A DNA stretch of 21,188 nt from Trachelipus rathkii (taxonomy: Eukaryota > Arthropoda > Malacostraca > Isopoda > Trachelipodidae). Numbering within the stretch: the stretch's first letter is position 1; every line of letters begins with the position of its first letter. The notes beneath the pieces are model-generated. The model saw nothing but the letters and a program-made list of their open reading frames with translations, had not been told where the DNA came from and made no database searches. Below, piece by piece: positions 8,153 through 19,295 of this stretch. Position numbers and translations under genes: made by a program. The stretch lies in contig JABUQX010032565.1 in the NCBI GenBank assembly GCA_015478945.1, positions 52,501 through 73,688 of the forward strand, in the 5' to 3' direction.

Positions 8153-8298
8153 CTATAATATATATATAATATATGCACGTAAATTGCAAAGGATTCACTT
8201 TTCATAACTAAAATTTGCTCTTGATTCCAAAAATGTCTTCCTTTAGTGAAGCTATATCGTGGTTTTTTAACTGTGCGTCGCCTAAATCTGGAGACTGG
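7983..8298. other. Two small islands around a TA tract (8072-8174)
   Basis: Islands at 7983-8071 and 8175-8298 have more balanced base use than the TA tract between them. The - strand is open across the second island, the next TA tract and part of the following island (8116-8496), but half of that frame is Ile-Tyr repeats from TA DNA. I see no gene. Confidence 0.5.
8072..8174. repeat. (TA)n microsatellite, interrupted
   Basis: A TA tract with slips, between two short islands. Confidence 0.92.
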
Positions 8299-8299
8299 C

Positions 8300-8358
<59 letters not shown>

Positions 8359-8400
8359 TATATATATATTAATAGAATATAATAATACTATATATAGTAT
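8299..8400. repeat. (TA)n microsatellite
   Basis: A TA tract, pure for about 45 bases and then irregular. Confidence 0.93.
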
Positions 8401-8597
8401 TAACAAGGAGAGCATATGAACGCAGACCTCTTTGCTTTTAATATGTCGGTCTAACAAACGAAATTGTTCAACAGAAATGTCTAAATGTGTTCCCAAGTTC
8501 TCTCCTAAAAATTTGATTTTTCTTGTTGCTCATTTTTAGCAGAAATTTTATAACTTCGTAATGTTTCATGGTGAAATTATATTTTACATTCTCTCCT
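8401..8597. other. Island between TA tracts with an 11-bp direct repeat
   Basis: Balanced-composition sequence at 8401-8510 followed by a more AT-rich part. TTCTCTCCTAA occurs at 8498-8508 and again at 8589-8599, next to the following TA tract. The repeat could flank an old small insertion or be chance. No gene is recognised. Confidence 0.5.
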
Positions 8598-8653
8598 AAT
8601 ATATATATGTATATATTATATATATGTATAACTGTTTATATCTATAGATATAT

Positions 8654-8704
<51 letters not shown>

Positions 8705-8784
8705 TATATATAATATAATAGTTATAAAATATAATATATATATATACATATATAAATATATATATAACGATTAAGAGATCAGTC

Positions 8785-8817
<33 letters not shown>

Positions 8818-8895
8818 TATATAATTAATATATATATATTATATTATATAATATATATATATATAATATAATATATATTAATATATATATAAAGT
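8598..8895. repeat. (TA)n microsatellite complex
   Basis: Two irregular TA tracts (8598-8767 and 8785-8892) are separated by a short spacer containing GATTAAGAGATCAG. Confidence 0.92.
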
Positions 8896-9780
8896 ACTAA
8901 CACTACTCACTCTATACAGTATATGTATTTCACATTATCATGTTTTTGAAGTAAATACTGATAATAAAACACTTTTGTTAATGTTTAATTGATATCATAA
9001 TGAAAGTTGCAATTACATCAGAATGTTTAAATTATTAACATCATAAGTTTTACAATGTCAATAATTCAATGCATTGTTGTTATATTTTGATGTACAATAA
9101 CCTGTAAACTATTATTATTATAAGTACTAACGCATATAGTTTAACTTAATATTGAATAATCAATTGATATTGTATTTATAACTAGCACAACAACTTAAAT
9201 TATTTGTTAATTGATGTCTAATAGTTTCTTAGACTTAAGTAATCCGCTGCTGTTATTAATAGTTTAAGTTTCTATTGGAGGTTAGTAAGGAAGAGAGTTT
9301 ATTGGAACGAAATATCTTCATTAAACTATGTAACTAACTAATTAATATAAAACTCAAGTTTATATTTCATATTTTATCAATGTCAAAATTCATTGCTATC
9401 ATTTCCAGTATAAAAATGGTAGGATATATAATATTATGAACAACTTTTGTTTACATATTACTAATACCGTGATGCACGCTTATTTTAGATATTGAAGTAC
9501 CATATATTATATATAAGATACTGTTTGTTATAATTGCAGTTTACGGAAGTAGTAGAGGAATCCGAATCGAAGCAATAGTTATAAGATTGTGCACCGGAAA
9601 GTTTTCCTCGATCTCCAACCAACGAATTTTATACTTACTCGCTCAAAAACTCGAATTTCGAAAATTTTAGTTAATGTTGAACTATGTACAAACGTAGTAC
9701 TAAAAACTAAAGTTTCAAAATTAATACCATTATATTTTATATTTATTAATTTAGAGTTTATTATTATTTAATATATAAAC
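8896..9780. other. AT-rich unique sequence, mostly without features
   Basis: Non-tandem AT-rich DNA whose frames are closed at short range, apart from the exon-like stretch near 9540. Nothing else is recognised. Confidence 0.6.
9540..9668 (+). other. Possible splice acceptor and short open stretch
   Basis: A stretch reading TTGTTATAATTGCAG ends at 9539 and matches an animal 3' splice site well. The DNA after it has more G and C than its flanks. One frame gives F-T-E-V-V-E-E-S-E-S-K-Q then TAG (ends 9578). A second frame stays open for about 43 codons (Y-G-S-S-R-G-I-R-I-E and on) to a TAG near 9668. The longest open frame (from 9589) starts with GTG, not ATG. The product is unknown, and the stretch is short enough to be chance. 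Confidence 0.18.
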
Positions 9781-9818
<38 letters not shown>

Positions 9819-9827
9819 TATTATTAG
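9781..9827. repeat. (TTA)n trinucleotide microsatellite
   Basis: A TTA run of about 13 units, pure in its first 38 bases, then decaying. Confidence 0.95.
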
Positions 9828-10003
9828 TATTATGCTTAATATAATATACTTAATCTTATTTTGAATCCTTATTCCTTCTTAATGTATTTATTATTAATGT
9901 TATATTTAATTCATAATATTACATTACAGATACTTCAAAATAATATATATTTGCTTAGCTCAAACACTTGTAGTGACTGAATACATAATAAATTATATTT
10001 TCT

Positions 10004-10009
<6 letters not shown>

Positions 10010-10034
<25 letters not shown>

Positions 10035-10574
10035 TATTAATTAAATATATATATATATTAATATATATAATTATATATAATACTTATATATATTTTAATA
10101 TATATTATATATTAGTTAATATTATATATATATAATATATATATATAAAATATATAAGTATATATAATATATATATTAATATATAATATATATTATATAT
10201 ATATATATATATAATATATTATTAAATATAATATTTTAAGTATAGATAATATATATATATATATAATATATTAATATATATATATTATATATATATTATA
10301 TATTAAGTTAATATATATAGTATTTTAATATATATATATACTATATATATATAAGGCTATATAATAATATTAAATATTAATATTAATATTATTATTAATA
10401 ATAATATATATATATATATTAATATAATATATATATATATATATAATTAAATATATATTATAATATATAGTATATTAATATATAATGAATAATAAATATA
10501 TATAGATATACTATAATATATAGATATATAGTGATAGGTTTATATATCTATATATATATATATATATATATATA
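10010..10574. repeat. Degenerate (TA)n complex
   Basis: More than 500 bases of TA-dominated DNA interrupted by TTAATA, AAATA and similar units at short intervals. A TAATATTA-type run lies at about 10364-10405. No gene is possible here. Confidence 0.92.
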
Positions 10575-10833
10575 GGTGACCAATTTTTTTTTGTGTGAAA
10601 TAATATAATGTTAATATATACCGCTATTTAATTTTATGATATAATTTATTAAATGAAATAATATTATTTTCATATTTAGCTATACATAAGGTTGTGATAA
10701 CTAGGATCTTTTCTAGGATTTAATTTATGTATAATATGTATTATTGAAATAGTCATAAATTATATGTAATATTGTGATAGTCTAAATTTTTTACCCACAA
10801 ATTTGCAGTATATTTTATAATAAATGTATATAG
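10575..10833. other. AT-rich spacer
   Basis: AT-rich sequence without a gene. A pyrimidine-containing stretch ending in TTTGCAG at about 10806-10808 resembles a splice acceptor, but the next codons in every frame run into stops before the open stretch at 10834. Confidence 0.5.
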
Positions 10834-11013
10834 AGAGCATTGAGTAGTGATATTGGTCGACGTGACGACACGCAGCAAACAACACGTCGAGTAGATAATG
10901 GTCGTGTTGTTGATGAGTTGAGATTGAGAAGAGTGGTAAATGGAAACGAAATCAGTGACGCAAAAGGTAGAGAATTTGAAATCATGGAGTTGAATAAAAT
11001 ATTGACGAAATAG
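10834..11013 (+). other. Exon-like open stretch with higher GC, unrecognised
   Basis: Fifty-nine open codons run from just after a TAG (10831-10833) to a TAG (11011-11013). The peptide is rich in Arg, Asp, Glu and Asn, with pieces such as S-S-D-I-G-R-R-D-D-T-Q-Q and G-R-E-F-E-I-M-E-L-N-K-I-L. It is unlike the Ile/Tyr/Asn strings of the surrounding TA DNA. There is no early ATG. The - strand also shows overlapping open frames (10753-11078), so low TA content alone could explain the openness. It matches no family I know. It also contains two competing hairpins (10857-10911). Confidence 0.22.
10857..10911 (+). other. Two mutually exclusive hairpins
   Basis: TCGACGTG (10857-10864) pairs with CACGTCGA (10883-10890) around an 18-base loop. 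AACAACACG (10878-10886) pairs with CGTGTTGTT (10903-10911) around a 16-base loop. The right arm of the first and the left arm of the second share 10883-10886, so only one full stem can form at a time. Both stems are perfect. Confidence 0.45.
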
Positions 11014-11397
11014 ATAATTATGCAAAATAAAAAAAATAGAAAATAAAAAATAAAACATCGAATAAATATATAGATCAAGTAATGTTTATTTATTTGTTGC
11101 CATTTAGTTATTTTATTTTTTTTTTTTATTTATATGTATATATTTATTAATTTTTTTTTTTTTTATATATTGAAAATCAGATACAAAAAATATAAGTTTC
11201 CGTTCTGGATTAGTGCGAGAGACTCCTTAAAAACAAAATTATTAAAGATGAACATTTTCGATGTTTTTGGCATATTTATATATATTTGGTGGAGAGTTAA
11301 GATTAGAAGGAGTATGAAAAGTAATCAAAAAGGGGATAAGGAGGGTAGATGAGAGGGAGTATGGAGAAATGGAAATACAAAATCTCTAATATAATTA
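11014..11397. other. A/T homopolymer-rich spacer with a purine-rich end
   Basis: Contains poly-T runs near 11115-11165 and a GA/GGA-rich part at about 11289-11365. The + frame at 11134-11352 is open for 72 codons. It begins with Ile/Phe/Tyr strings, has no recognisable domain and probably reflects composition. Confidence 0.5.
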
Positions 11398-11508
11398 AAT
11401 CTAATATATATATATCAGAGAAGAAGGTAGGTAATATATATATTAATAGAGGTACTATATTATATATATTATAAATTATATATATATTAATATTTATAGT
11501 ATAATAAA

Positions 11509-11539
<31 letters not shown>

Positions 11540-11748
11540 TATATATATAATATATATATATAGATATATATATATATATAGTATTAAATATATATAATAA
11601 TATATATATATAGTATATTAATATATATATATATATATAATATATATATTAATATAATATATATATATTATATACCCTATATATATATATATATAAGATA
11701 TATATATTATATATATTATAATTTATATATATATTAATTATATATAAA
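11398..11748. repeat. Degenerate (TA)n complex
   Basis: TA-dominated sequence with frequent slips. It also holds AGAGAAGAAGGTAGG near 11417 and a lone ACCCT near 11675. Confidence 0.92.
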
Positions 11749-13065
11749 AACTTCTACTATGGAATTGTAATATTAATTATACTTTTAAACCTATATAATA
11801 ATATAAATTAATTAATAATATAAATAAATAATCTTGTTATGTATGCTCTTTGCTTTTAATTAATTAAGAAATAAATGTATTATATATTATGGTATATATA
11901 TAACTATATATGTATAGAAGTATATAATATATATAGAATTATATTGAATTATAAAAATTAAGTATATATATAGTTAATTTATATGAAAATAATATATCAT
12001 ATAAATTTAATATAAGATAAAACTTGAATATATGGAGAGAGATATTTGAATATATTATTTCTTGGTATTATGGTACGATCCTGATATTTATCTAACTTTA
12101 CTCTATATCTTACATGTTTTTTTATTATGTTGTATAAATGTTGTGCGATCTTGAATGGAGTATATATATATAGAAGTAGAATTTATAGATATAATTTTAT
12201 TTTCAAAATTAAATATATATTGAATTATATTTTTTATTATTATTTGGTTTATATGATATAATAGTAATATATATATATACTATATATAGGATATATATAA
12301 TGTTGAGGAATGCATTTATCTGATATATAACGAGAAACACCTATAGTATCAAAAATGTATCATTCTGGATCTGTTATATTACCTTAAAATATATATTTTA
12401 TATTATTTTTTACTATAGTTATTAATAACATTAGATAAATAATAATAATATTGGTAATGATAATAATTTTAAATATGAATAGAAGAGATATATTGCGAAT
12501 AATAAGAGTATGAAATATATATTATCAGTACCTTCACAAAGACGGTATTCATTACTATCTTGAAGTACATACAGGGGAAATATGATTCTATCACTAATGA
12601 ATATTGTATATATATATATATAGAGGAATAAAGTATATATTAAAACTGATAATAAAACATATATATTATATATACGTAATTAATACTATTAACTAAAAAC
12701 ATTAGTTTATTTTATTTAATATGTTTTAATTATATATATATAAATTAATATAATATTGTATTATATATTATATATAATATTATTAATAATTATACGTAAT
12801 ATACAGTATAAATATATATATATAGTAGTATACTTAAGAATAGAGCTATAATTTAAGTACTAATATAATAATATATATATGCAGATATATATAGTAATTT
12901 ATATAATTTATAGTAGACATTTTTTATATATAGATATATGATCCCAAAATCTATATATATATATATTATTGTGATAATTCATATTATAATATATCATATA
13001 TAAACTATATATATTATAATACTTATATCGTTTACTATATTATTATTTATATAACAAATACAAAT
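11749..13065. other. AT-rich sequence with scattered short TA tracts
   Basis: Alternation of short TA runs and AT-rich unique sequence. Frames are closed at short range on both strands. No gene, RNA gene or transposon signature is recognised. Confidence 0.65.
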
Positions 13066-13270
13066 TTGATTTTTCTGAGAAGAAAGAATTAGTAAGAAAC
13101 TAGAATGAAGAGAAAAGCCTTTTTCGTGAGCATAGAGTCCTCGATAATTATCATTAAAATTTAAATGTAGGGGAAACCCAAATGAATGGAACTCTGTCCC
13201 TAATATTCTTGGTTAATTTAAATTATATAGAAAAACTTAACTAACCCGGTTTAACCACCATCAACAAGTT
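13066..13270. other. Less AT-rich island
   Basis: A short island with balanced pieces (for example around 13110-13200, and GGTTTAACCACC at 13250-13261). It leads into the second GA-rich tract. No open frame of interest. Confidence 0.5.
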
Positions 13271-13448
13271 GAAAGGTAGAGTAGAGAGAGAGAGGAGAAG
13301 AGATGGAGAGATGAGACGAGATGACTAGGAACGTGCTCATCATTTTTAAAGAGAGAAGTATGTAGAAGGGAGAATGAGATAGAGAACGAGAGAGAGAGGG
13401 AGAGAGAGAGGATGAAGAGGAGATCGAAGGACTAGAGAGAGATTTAAA
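13271..13448 (+). repeat. Degenerate (GA)n tract
   Basis: GA-rich DNA with many substitutions. The Ser-rich open frame on the - strand (13251-13475) is a by-product of it. Confidence 0.85.
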
Positions 13449-14327
13449 AGTGGCACTCGCTCGTATATAACACACAGATCACGATTTCTCGACGAACACA
13501 CTCATCACACACACACATAGATATATATATATTATATATATAGGTAGTAAGATATTCAAAGTAATATATATTAGTATATTAGTGATATCATATTATTGTT
13601 ATTTTACTTTTATTATATTATCATTTAACATTGTTGGATAGCACATGTGTAAATTATTTATATATAAATGTATCATATATATTTATGTTAAATTATATCA
13701 TATTATATTTATATTTTATATTATAATATTATTATAATATATAGTATACTTATATATACTATATAATTTTTATAATATAATATATAATCTATATTAATAT
13801 ACTCTACTATTTATATATATATATATATATTTTCTACTTTATATAATGGTAAATACTATATTAAGTCTGAGTATATATATATTACATATTAACTTAAATT
13901 ATATATTATTATAATATATATTATATATATTATTATAGTATCTTATTTTTATATTATTAATTTTTCTTGTTTTTATTTCATTATTATTGGCCATATTATT
14001 CTGTATTCTCATATATATATATTAATTTTTACCTCTGTTCACCCACTTAAACATAAAGAAGATGGGAAATCATAAAATTTCTTATAAAGAAACTGTTCAT
14101 TTAGAAGATATTATCTAGAAGTAAATAATTAATCTATTTCAAATAATAATAATAAAAAAAATTGAAAAAGGAAAAAATTGTCATCCACACATATGAATAG
14201 ATAAAATATAAAAAGCATTGAGGATACAATTATGGGAAAAGTTATCATTCAATTATTTTTTTTATAATGCGTATCTTTTAAAATGGTAACGATAATAAAA
14301 TCTATAATTTCTATATAATATAAACTA
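13449..14327. other. AT-rich sequence, no gene seen
   Basis: Begins with a short CA-rich stretch (CACACACACA near 13508-13517), then TA-rich DNA to about 13960, then AT-rich unique sequence at 14030-14320. Nothing is recognised. Confidence 0.65.
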
Positions 14328-14637
14328 AATAAATATATATTATATATATATTATATAAGTAATAATATATATATATATTAATATTATATATTAATATTAT
14401 ATATATTATATATAGTAATTATTATATATATATGAATAATTATATATATATAATTATATTGATATATATATATAGTATATATTAATTAATATATAGAATA
14501 TATATTATATATAAAAGAGATAAATAGTTATGCTCGATATATATATGATATTCAAATATATATATTATATCATATTATGTGTATATATATATTATATATA
14601 TTATATATAATATATATATATATTATATACCTAGAAT

Positions 14638-14676
<39 letters not shown>

Positions 14677-14679
14677 TAT

Positions 14680-14710
<31 letters not shown>

Positions 14711-14757
14711 TTATATATATATATATATATATATAACATATATAAAAATATTAAATA

Positions 14758-14802
<45 letters not shown>

Positions 14803-14910
14803 TTAATATATATTATATATATATAATATATTATAATATATATATATATATATATATATTATATACAGAGTGATATATAATAGAGTATATTATATATATT
14901 AATTAATATA
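14328..14910. repeat. Degenerate (TA)n complex
   Basis: TA-dominated DNA with purer arrays near 14641-14672 and 14766-14798. Confidence 0.92.
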
Positions 14911-15159
14911 TATGTAACATTCAAGTATAATGTGCTAAACGTACGTATATATTTATAAGTATATTTATATATATATCAAATTCACTTTATTTTATCTGTA
15001 TATTAAAGATTGTGATAATAAATATAGTATGAAGTACTTTGACAGCCTCCAATATGGTTATAAAGTAAATATTATTTATTATAAAATTGACAGCCTAAAA
15101 CAAATAATGCATTTTTATTTTAAAAAGTTATTTTTAGATGATCGCTTGTGCTCATTTGC
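14911..15159. other. AT-rich spacer
   Basis: Unique AT-rich sequence. A motif GACAGCCT occurs twice, at 15040-15047 and 15089-15096, with similar AT-rich flanks, suggesting a small tandem duplication. No gene. Confidence 0.5.
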
Positions 15160-15214
15160 GAGGATTAGTGTGTGTGTGTGTTGGATGTGTGTGTGTGTGT
15201 AGTATATGTGTGTG
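15160..15214 (+). repeat. (GT)n microsatellite, interrupted
   Basis: GT dinucleotides in three blocks separated by TTGGAT and AGTATAT. This is the only clear GT array in the window. Confidence 0.93.
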
Positions 15215-15839
15215 ATGCGAGTCGTTCAAGGCGAGGTTCTGTATCTCCATAGCCGATGTAACAGGACTTGTTGAGTTATGTGTTCTTACGGATCTTTGGC
15301 ACTAAACTTATTTATTTTTAAACATATTGGGAAGTTTAAAGTTAGTTTTTGTTCTTTGAAAAAAAAAATTTACCATGCTATGGAGAAAATGTTGATTTAT
15401 TTTTATATAAATATATTTTTGTATATGTTCCAAAATATAAAAATTAGAATTAAATAAAAGAATCTTAATTTTCTATCTATATAAGCTTTTCTGGTATAAT
15501 AAAAAATATTCTATTATTTAAAATTAAAAATAGTTTTAATTTTATTCTAAGACCTAAATTTCAAAATTCGAAATTATTTTGTATTATGAATTTATTTTAA
15601 AGAAAAAATTTCAAATTGTCTTACTTTGAAAACATTATAGTTTTGATTCCATAATTTTTTAAATCCGTTATAACTTAATTAAAGATGAATATATATATAT
15701 AATTTTTCTCTCATATATCAAGTATAAATAAAACTTAATGGCATTATTGAAAATTAAAGATGTTCTCAAACAAAGTTCTTATATAAAAATGTTTTTATTA
15801 AATATATGTAAAAATAAATTAAAAAAATAGTTTCCAATA
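15215..15839. other. Mixed island followed by AT-rich DNA
   Basis: About 15215-15300 has balanced base use without an extended frame. The rest is rich in A and T homopolymers. No gene is recognised. Confidence 0.6.
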
Positions 15840-16140
15840 AATTTAGATCACTATTCCGGTCACAGTGATTAGTAAGCATTCGTGCAGGTCACGAAATCTG
15901 TGTGGTTCAGTAGACAATTCGAGCGTCCCAGTGCTGAACTGTAGTAAATATTAAAGTGCGGTGCGGTACTAGTTCTTGATCTGGTACTATTTATATTCTG
16001 TAGTGGGTGCTGATTGAGAGTCTTACTTTGAACCCTAAAGTCATTGAACTTTGTTGTGCCTGAATTTTCTGCGTGATCTCAAAATATCCTATAAATCTTT
16101 GCTATAACATGAAAAGAAGATGTAGATTCTTTAGTAGTAT
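15840..16140. other. Higher-GC island, unidentified
   Basis: This is one of the most compositionally balanced parts of the right half. It carries short repeated pieces such as GGTCAC (15858-15863 and 15887-15892) and GGTACT twice (about 15964-15988), plus a possible small hairpin between GTTCAG and CTGAAC near 15905-15940. A stretch reading TGGTTCAGTAG is reminiscent of a tRNA A box, but no properly spaced B box or cloverleaf follows. No open frame stands out. Confidence 0.45.
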
Positions 16141-16384
16141 ATGAGCGGACTATTCTTAAGAAAAACTCCACCCCTCTTCAAATCAAGTATCATAAAACTC
16201 GATGCGACCAACTTCATGTTTCCCCTTTCAATTGAAAAATATTCTATATTAGATTGTGAAAACAAAATTTTCTCAACTAAATTTGGTACGATAAAAATGA
16301 AATGGAAAATGAAGATATATCTGAATCGATATAAAATATGACAACAAATGAAAGAAAATGTAAAATTTTAAAGTTTATTAATTG
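16141..16384. other. AT-rich spacer with a short + open frame
   Basis: An ATG-started frame of 66 codons (16141-16341) is open on +. It starts M-S-G-L-F-L-R-K-T-P-P-L-F and becomes Lys/Ile/Asn-rich. There is no recognised domain. Its length is not remarkable in a window of this size, so I do not call it a gene. Confidence 0.3.
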
Positions 16385-16720
16385 ACATTAAGAGACATTT
16401 AAAAAGAAAAAGAATGATATGAGACAGCAGAAGAGACGAGAGAGAGGAAGCAGAAAGACATTGATGTCAGAGAGAACGAGGGACTCTTTCCGACGCGAGC
16501 GAACAGGCGACGATCGAGAACATAGAGAATGGAGTAGGAGTGCTAGATGATGAGAATGGAAAAAGAAAATAAACTCTTAGAAAGAATTTGGACGAGACGT
16601 TGCAAGAGATAGATATCAGAGGAAGATAAACCGAGATATGATAAACGGAGGTAAGAATATGATATAAAAAAAAGAGGAGAGAAATTGAAACAAAATATCT
16701 GTGAGTTTAAAAAAAGCAGC
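16385..16720 (+). repeat. Purine-rich degenerate region
   Basis: Long purine-rich sequence with GAGA, AAGAGAC and similar words. A more balanced insert lies around 16485-16515 (CCGACGCGAGCG). It resembles a highly mutated GA tract. Confidence 0.6.
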
Positions 16721-17136
16721 AAAAGTATATCATTTCCGTCCTATAATCGACACTCTATATATTTGAGTCTCGCTCCAATAAGTGACTTCCAAGATAAAAC
16801 AGCTACTCATACCTAATCAGACAAGAAGATATACTCTCGTGATAGTCTGATGTCAAAAAAATATGATATATTTCGAACATCTTAGTTTTTCTCCCTATTT
16901 TTTTAAAGTAAAATTTAGAATGGAAAAAAAAATTATTTTATTTTTATAAAAGAAAGAGGCCACGAAGTAAAAAGTTTTGAAATGAGAAATCTCTACTGAA
17001 AATAAATTTTCTCTGTATTGAAAGAGTAATTGCCCCACTGAGAGAAATACTCTTACAGAGTTTCAACACTATCTCATCGGCACCGCTACAAGAATCACAC
17101 ACCTACAAAACTTACATTATATTATAATAAAATTAC
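16721..17136. other. Mixed sequence, no gene seen
   Basis: Contains a small inverted repeat, ATCAGAC (16816-16822) with GTCTGAT (16845-16851), and a balanced patch at about 17035-17110. Frames are closed at short range. Confidence 0.55.
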
Positions 17137-17265
17137 ATATATATAGGTATATATATATATATTAATTATAATATTATTTATATAAATATTATATAATACT
17201 AAATTATATACTATATATATACTATATTATATATATCTATATTTACTATACCGTATATAATTTTA
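17137..17265. repeat. (TA)n tract, degenerate
   Basis: TA-dominated sequence with frequent slips. Confidence 0.85.
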
Positions 17266-17379
17266 TTTAATGAATAAGAAAGTAATCACTATATTTGCTA
17301 CTATGTACTAAACCATTTAGTATTCGACCTTATTTATGAGACAATACGTGAAAATTTATAATTACAATTTAGAAAACTT

Positions 17380-18035
17380 ATAATTATTTTTATTATTTAT
17401 ATTTAATTATTAATATTACTAATTATATATTTATATAATTTATTATTTTTATTGTAATTATTATTATTGATTATTATATTGTAATTCTTATATTAAGTAT
17501 TATTAGTTTTATTATATTTTCTTACTCTTATTTATACTTATAGATGATTAATTATTGATAATCATATATTGGGCGCATTCATTATTATTTATTATTATTC
17601 ATTATTAGTTATTATGTTATTATTATATATTCATTATATATTTATAATGTTTGATTAATTATTAATTGTTTTATTTCCGTTAATATATTATTAATTAAAT
17701 TTCTTATTCTTATTTAATAATCTGAAATTATGTAAATCTTTTTATATATTAATGTAATTTATATTTTAGATATTAAAATTTTTTTATTATTTAATATTAT
17801 TGTGATATTTTTATTATTTTATCCTACTTACCATTTTATTTCCAATGATAATTAAATATTTTAATACATTTATATATTATATAAACTAATAACGTTTATA
17901 TATTATTTCATTTGAACATTATTATTATTATATTATATATTACTATATAAAACTTATATATTATTATTATAATTCTTAGATTATTATTCTTATATAATGT
18001 TATTTTAACATTTATTATATTATTCTAAATTTATG
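17380..18035. repeat. Degenerate (ATT)n-type region
   Basis: Over about 650 bases TTA/ATT trinucleotide words dominate (ATTATTATT, TTATTATTATA), strongly T-rich on the + strand, with other AT words mixed in. It looks like an old trinucleotide expansion. No gene. The flank 17266-17379 is plain AT-rich DNA. Confidence 0.6.
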
Positions 18036-18374
18036 CTTATCTATTTTCATTCAGTTTCTCATTTTAAGCATTACATTTATAATATAAACTGGAAAATGCT
18101 AGAAAACTTATTTGAAAACTTTGGCTATTCTCTGGAGCTACATTCCATTTAGATGCAATATTATGCCTTAATTCTGCGCATAAAAATTATCTAAGAATCA
18201 ATCAAAATATGCCAGCTCGAAAAATATTTATATCATACAGCTATAAGACTTTATAAATGAGTGATAACTTATTTAGGCATACACATGAAACAATGGACAC
18301 GCATCATTAACGTATAGAGGTATTGAGCTCGATTGAGGATTATACGAAAACGCTAATTTTATAGATCTCGGGAA
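18036..18374. other. Less AT-rich island, unidentified
   Basis: Balanced sequence relative to its flanks, leading into the CT-rich tract. No long open frame and no known motif. Confidence 0.5.
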
Positions 18375-18473
18375 TCTCATCTCTAACTCTCATCTTCTCT
18401 CTCCATCTCTCTCTCATCTTCCTACTCCGACTCCCTCTCTTGTCTCATACAACTCTCTCCCTCTCTCGTCTCT
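18375..18473 (-). repeat. Degenerate (CT)n tract
   Basis: About 100 bases with very few purines on +, made of CT, CTC and CAT words. It is the opposite-strand counterpart of the GA tracts elsewhere in the window. Confidence 0.85.
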
Positions 18474-19295
18474 ATTTGTTAATTCTTAATCTATATTATA
18501 AATAAATATATATAATATTTATTATATATATCAGTTATATATATATATATCTCAAAATAATGTATATTAATTTTTATATTTGCTCTCTAGCTTATCACCA
18601 ATAATAAATACTTTTATATTCATGGTATATATATATATATAGTATTGTATATACACTTATAATCGACAAGTACTGATATCCAAAATTCGCAATTTTTAAA
18701 GGAGAATATTTGTGGATATATAATATATAATTAATAAATAGATTTACATTTTTCATAAGCTTTTTACATTGAATACATAATATATAAAGAATAATACTGA
18801 CTTATTAGAAAGACTGTAGTACTTAATCAACTATTTAGATATATACAATACTTTACTTTAACTAAATATATTATACCAAAATATGCTTACTACTTTAGAG
18901 AAATAAATATCAATAGTATTACTTTAGATAAAAAAACTATTCCTACTTTTCAATGAATAATATTTTAATATATTAATACTTTATTTATCTTTTATTTTTA
19001 TTTTAAAATATAACTAATTTATAATATTAGTGATTTGTTAGTAACAATAATTTATATTACTATATTTATTAAATAATCTATATAATAAACTAAATAAATG
19101 GAGTTGTTATAGATAATATATAGATATTTAATAATATAATATAAAAAATTCATAAATGAAATCTTCCAAAATATTTCATTAATAAAATAATAATTAAAGT
19201 TATATTATGAATAATTTATAATACAACCATTCTATAGAATTTTAAAAAAGAGTAACTTTCAGGTGATTTTTCAAAATACCAATAACTCCTGTTTT
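18474..19295. other. AT-rich sequence, no gene seen
   Basis: Unique AT-rich DNA with short TA runs at about 18536-18551 and 18626-18641. No frame, RNA gene or transposon signature is recognised. Confidence 0.65.

Noticed and set aside
8116..8496. 126-codon frame on the - strand
   Set aside because: Much of it is Ile-Tyr repeat from (TA)n DNA. The charged ends come from two separate islands joined only because TA repeats lack stops in that frame.
10753..11078. Two overlapping - strand frames of 101 and 87 codons
   Set aside because: Phe/Ile/Ser-rich, in two frames over the same DNA, with no recognisable motif. Composition explains them.
13240..13262. Telomere-like TTAACC/TAACC words
   Set aside because: Isolated words, not a tandem array.
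13251..13475. Ser-rich - strand frame
   Set aside because: By-product of the degenerate GA tract at 13271-13448.
15900..15945. Possible tRNA or tRNA-derived promoter
   Set aside because: An A-box-like word is present, but the only B-box-like word follows too closely, and no cloverleaf can be drawn.
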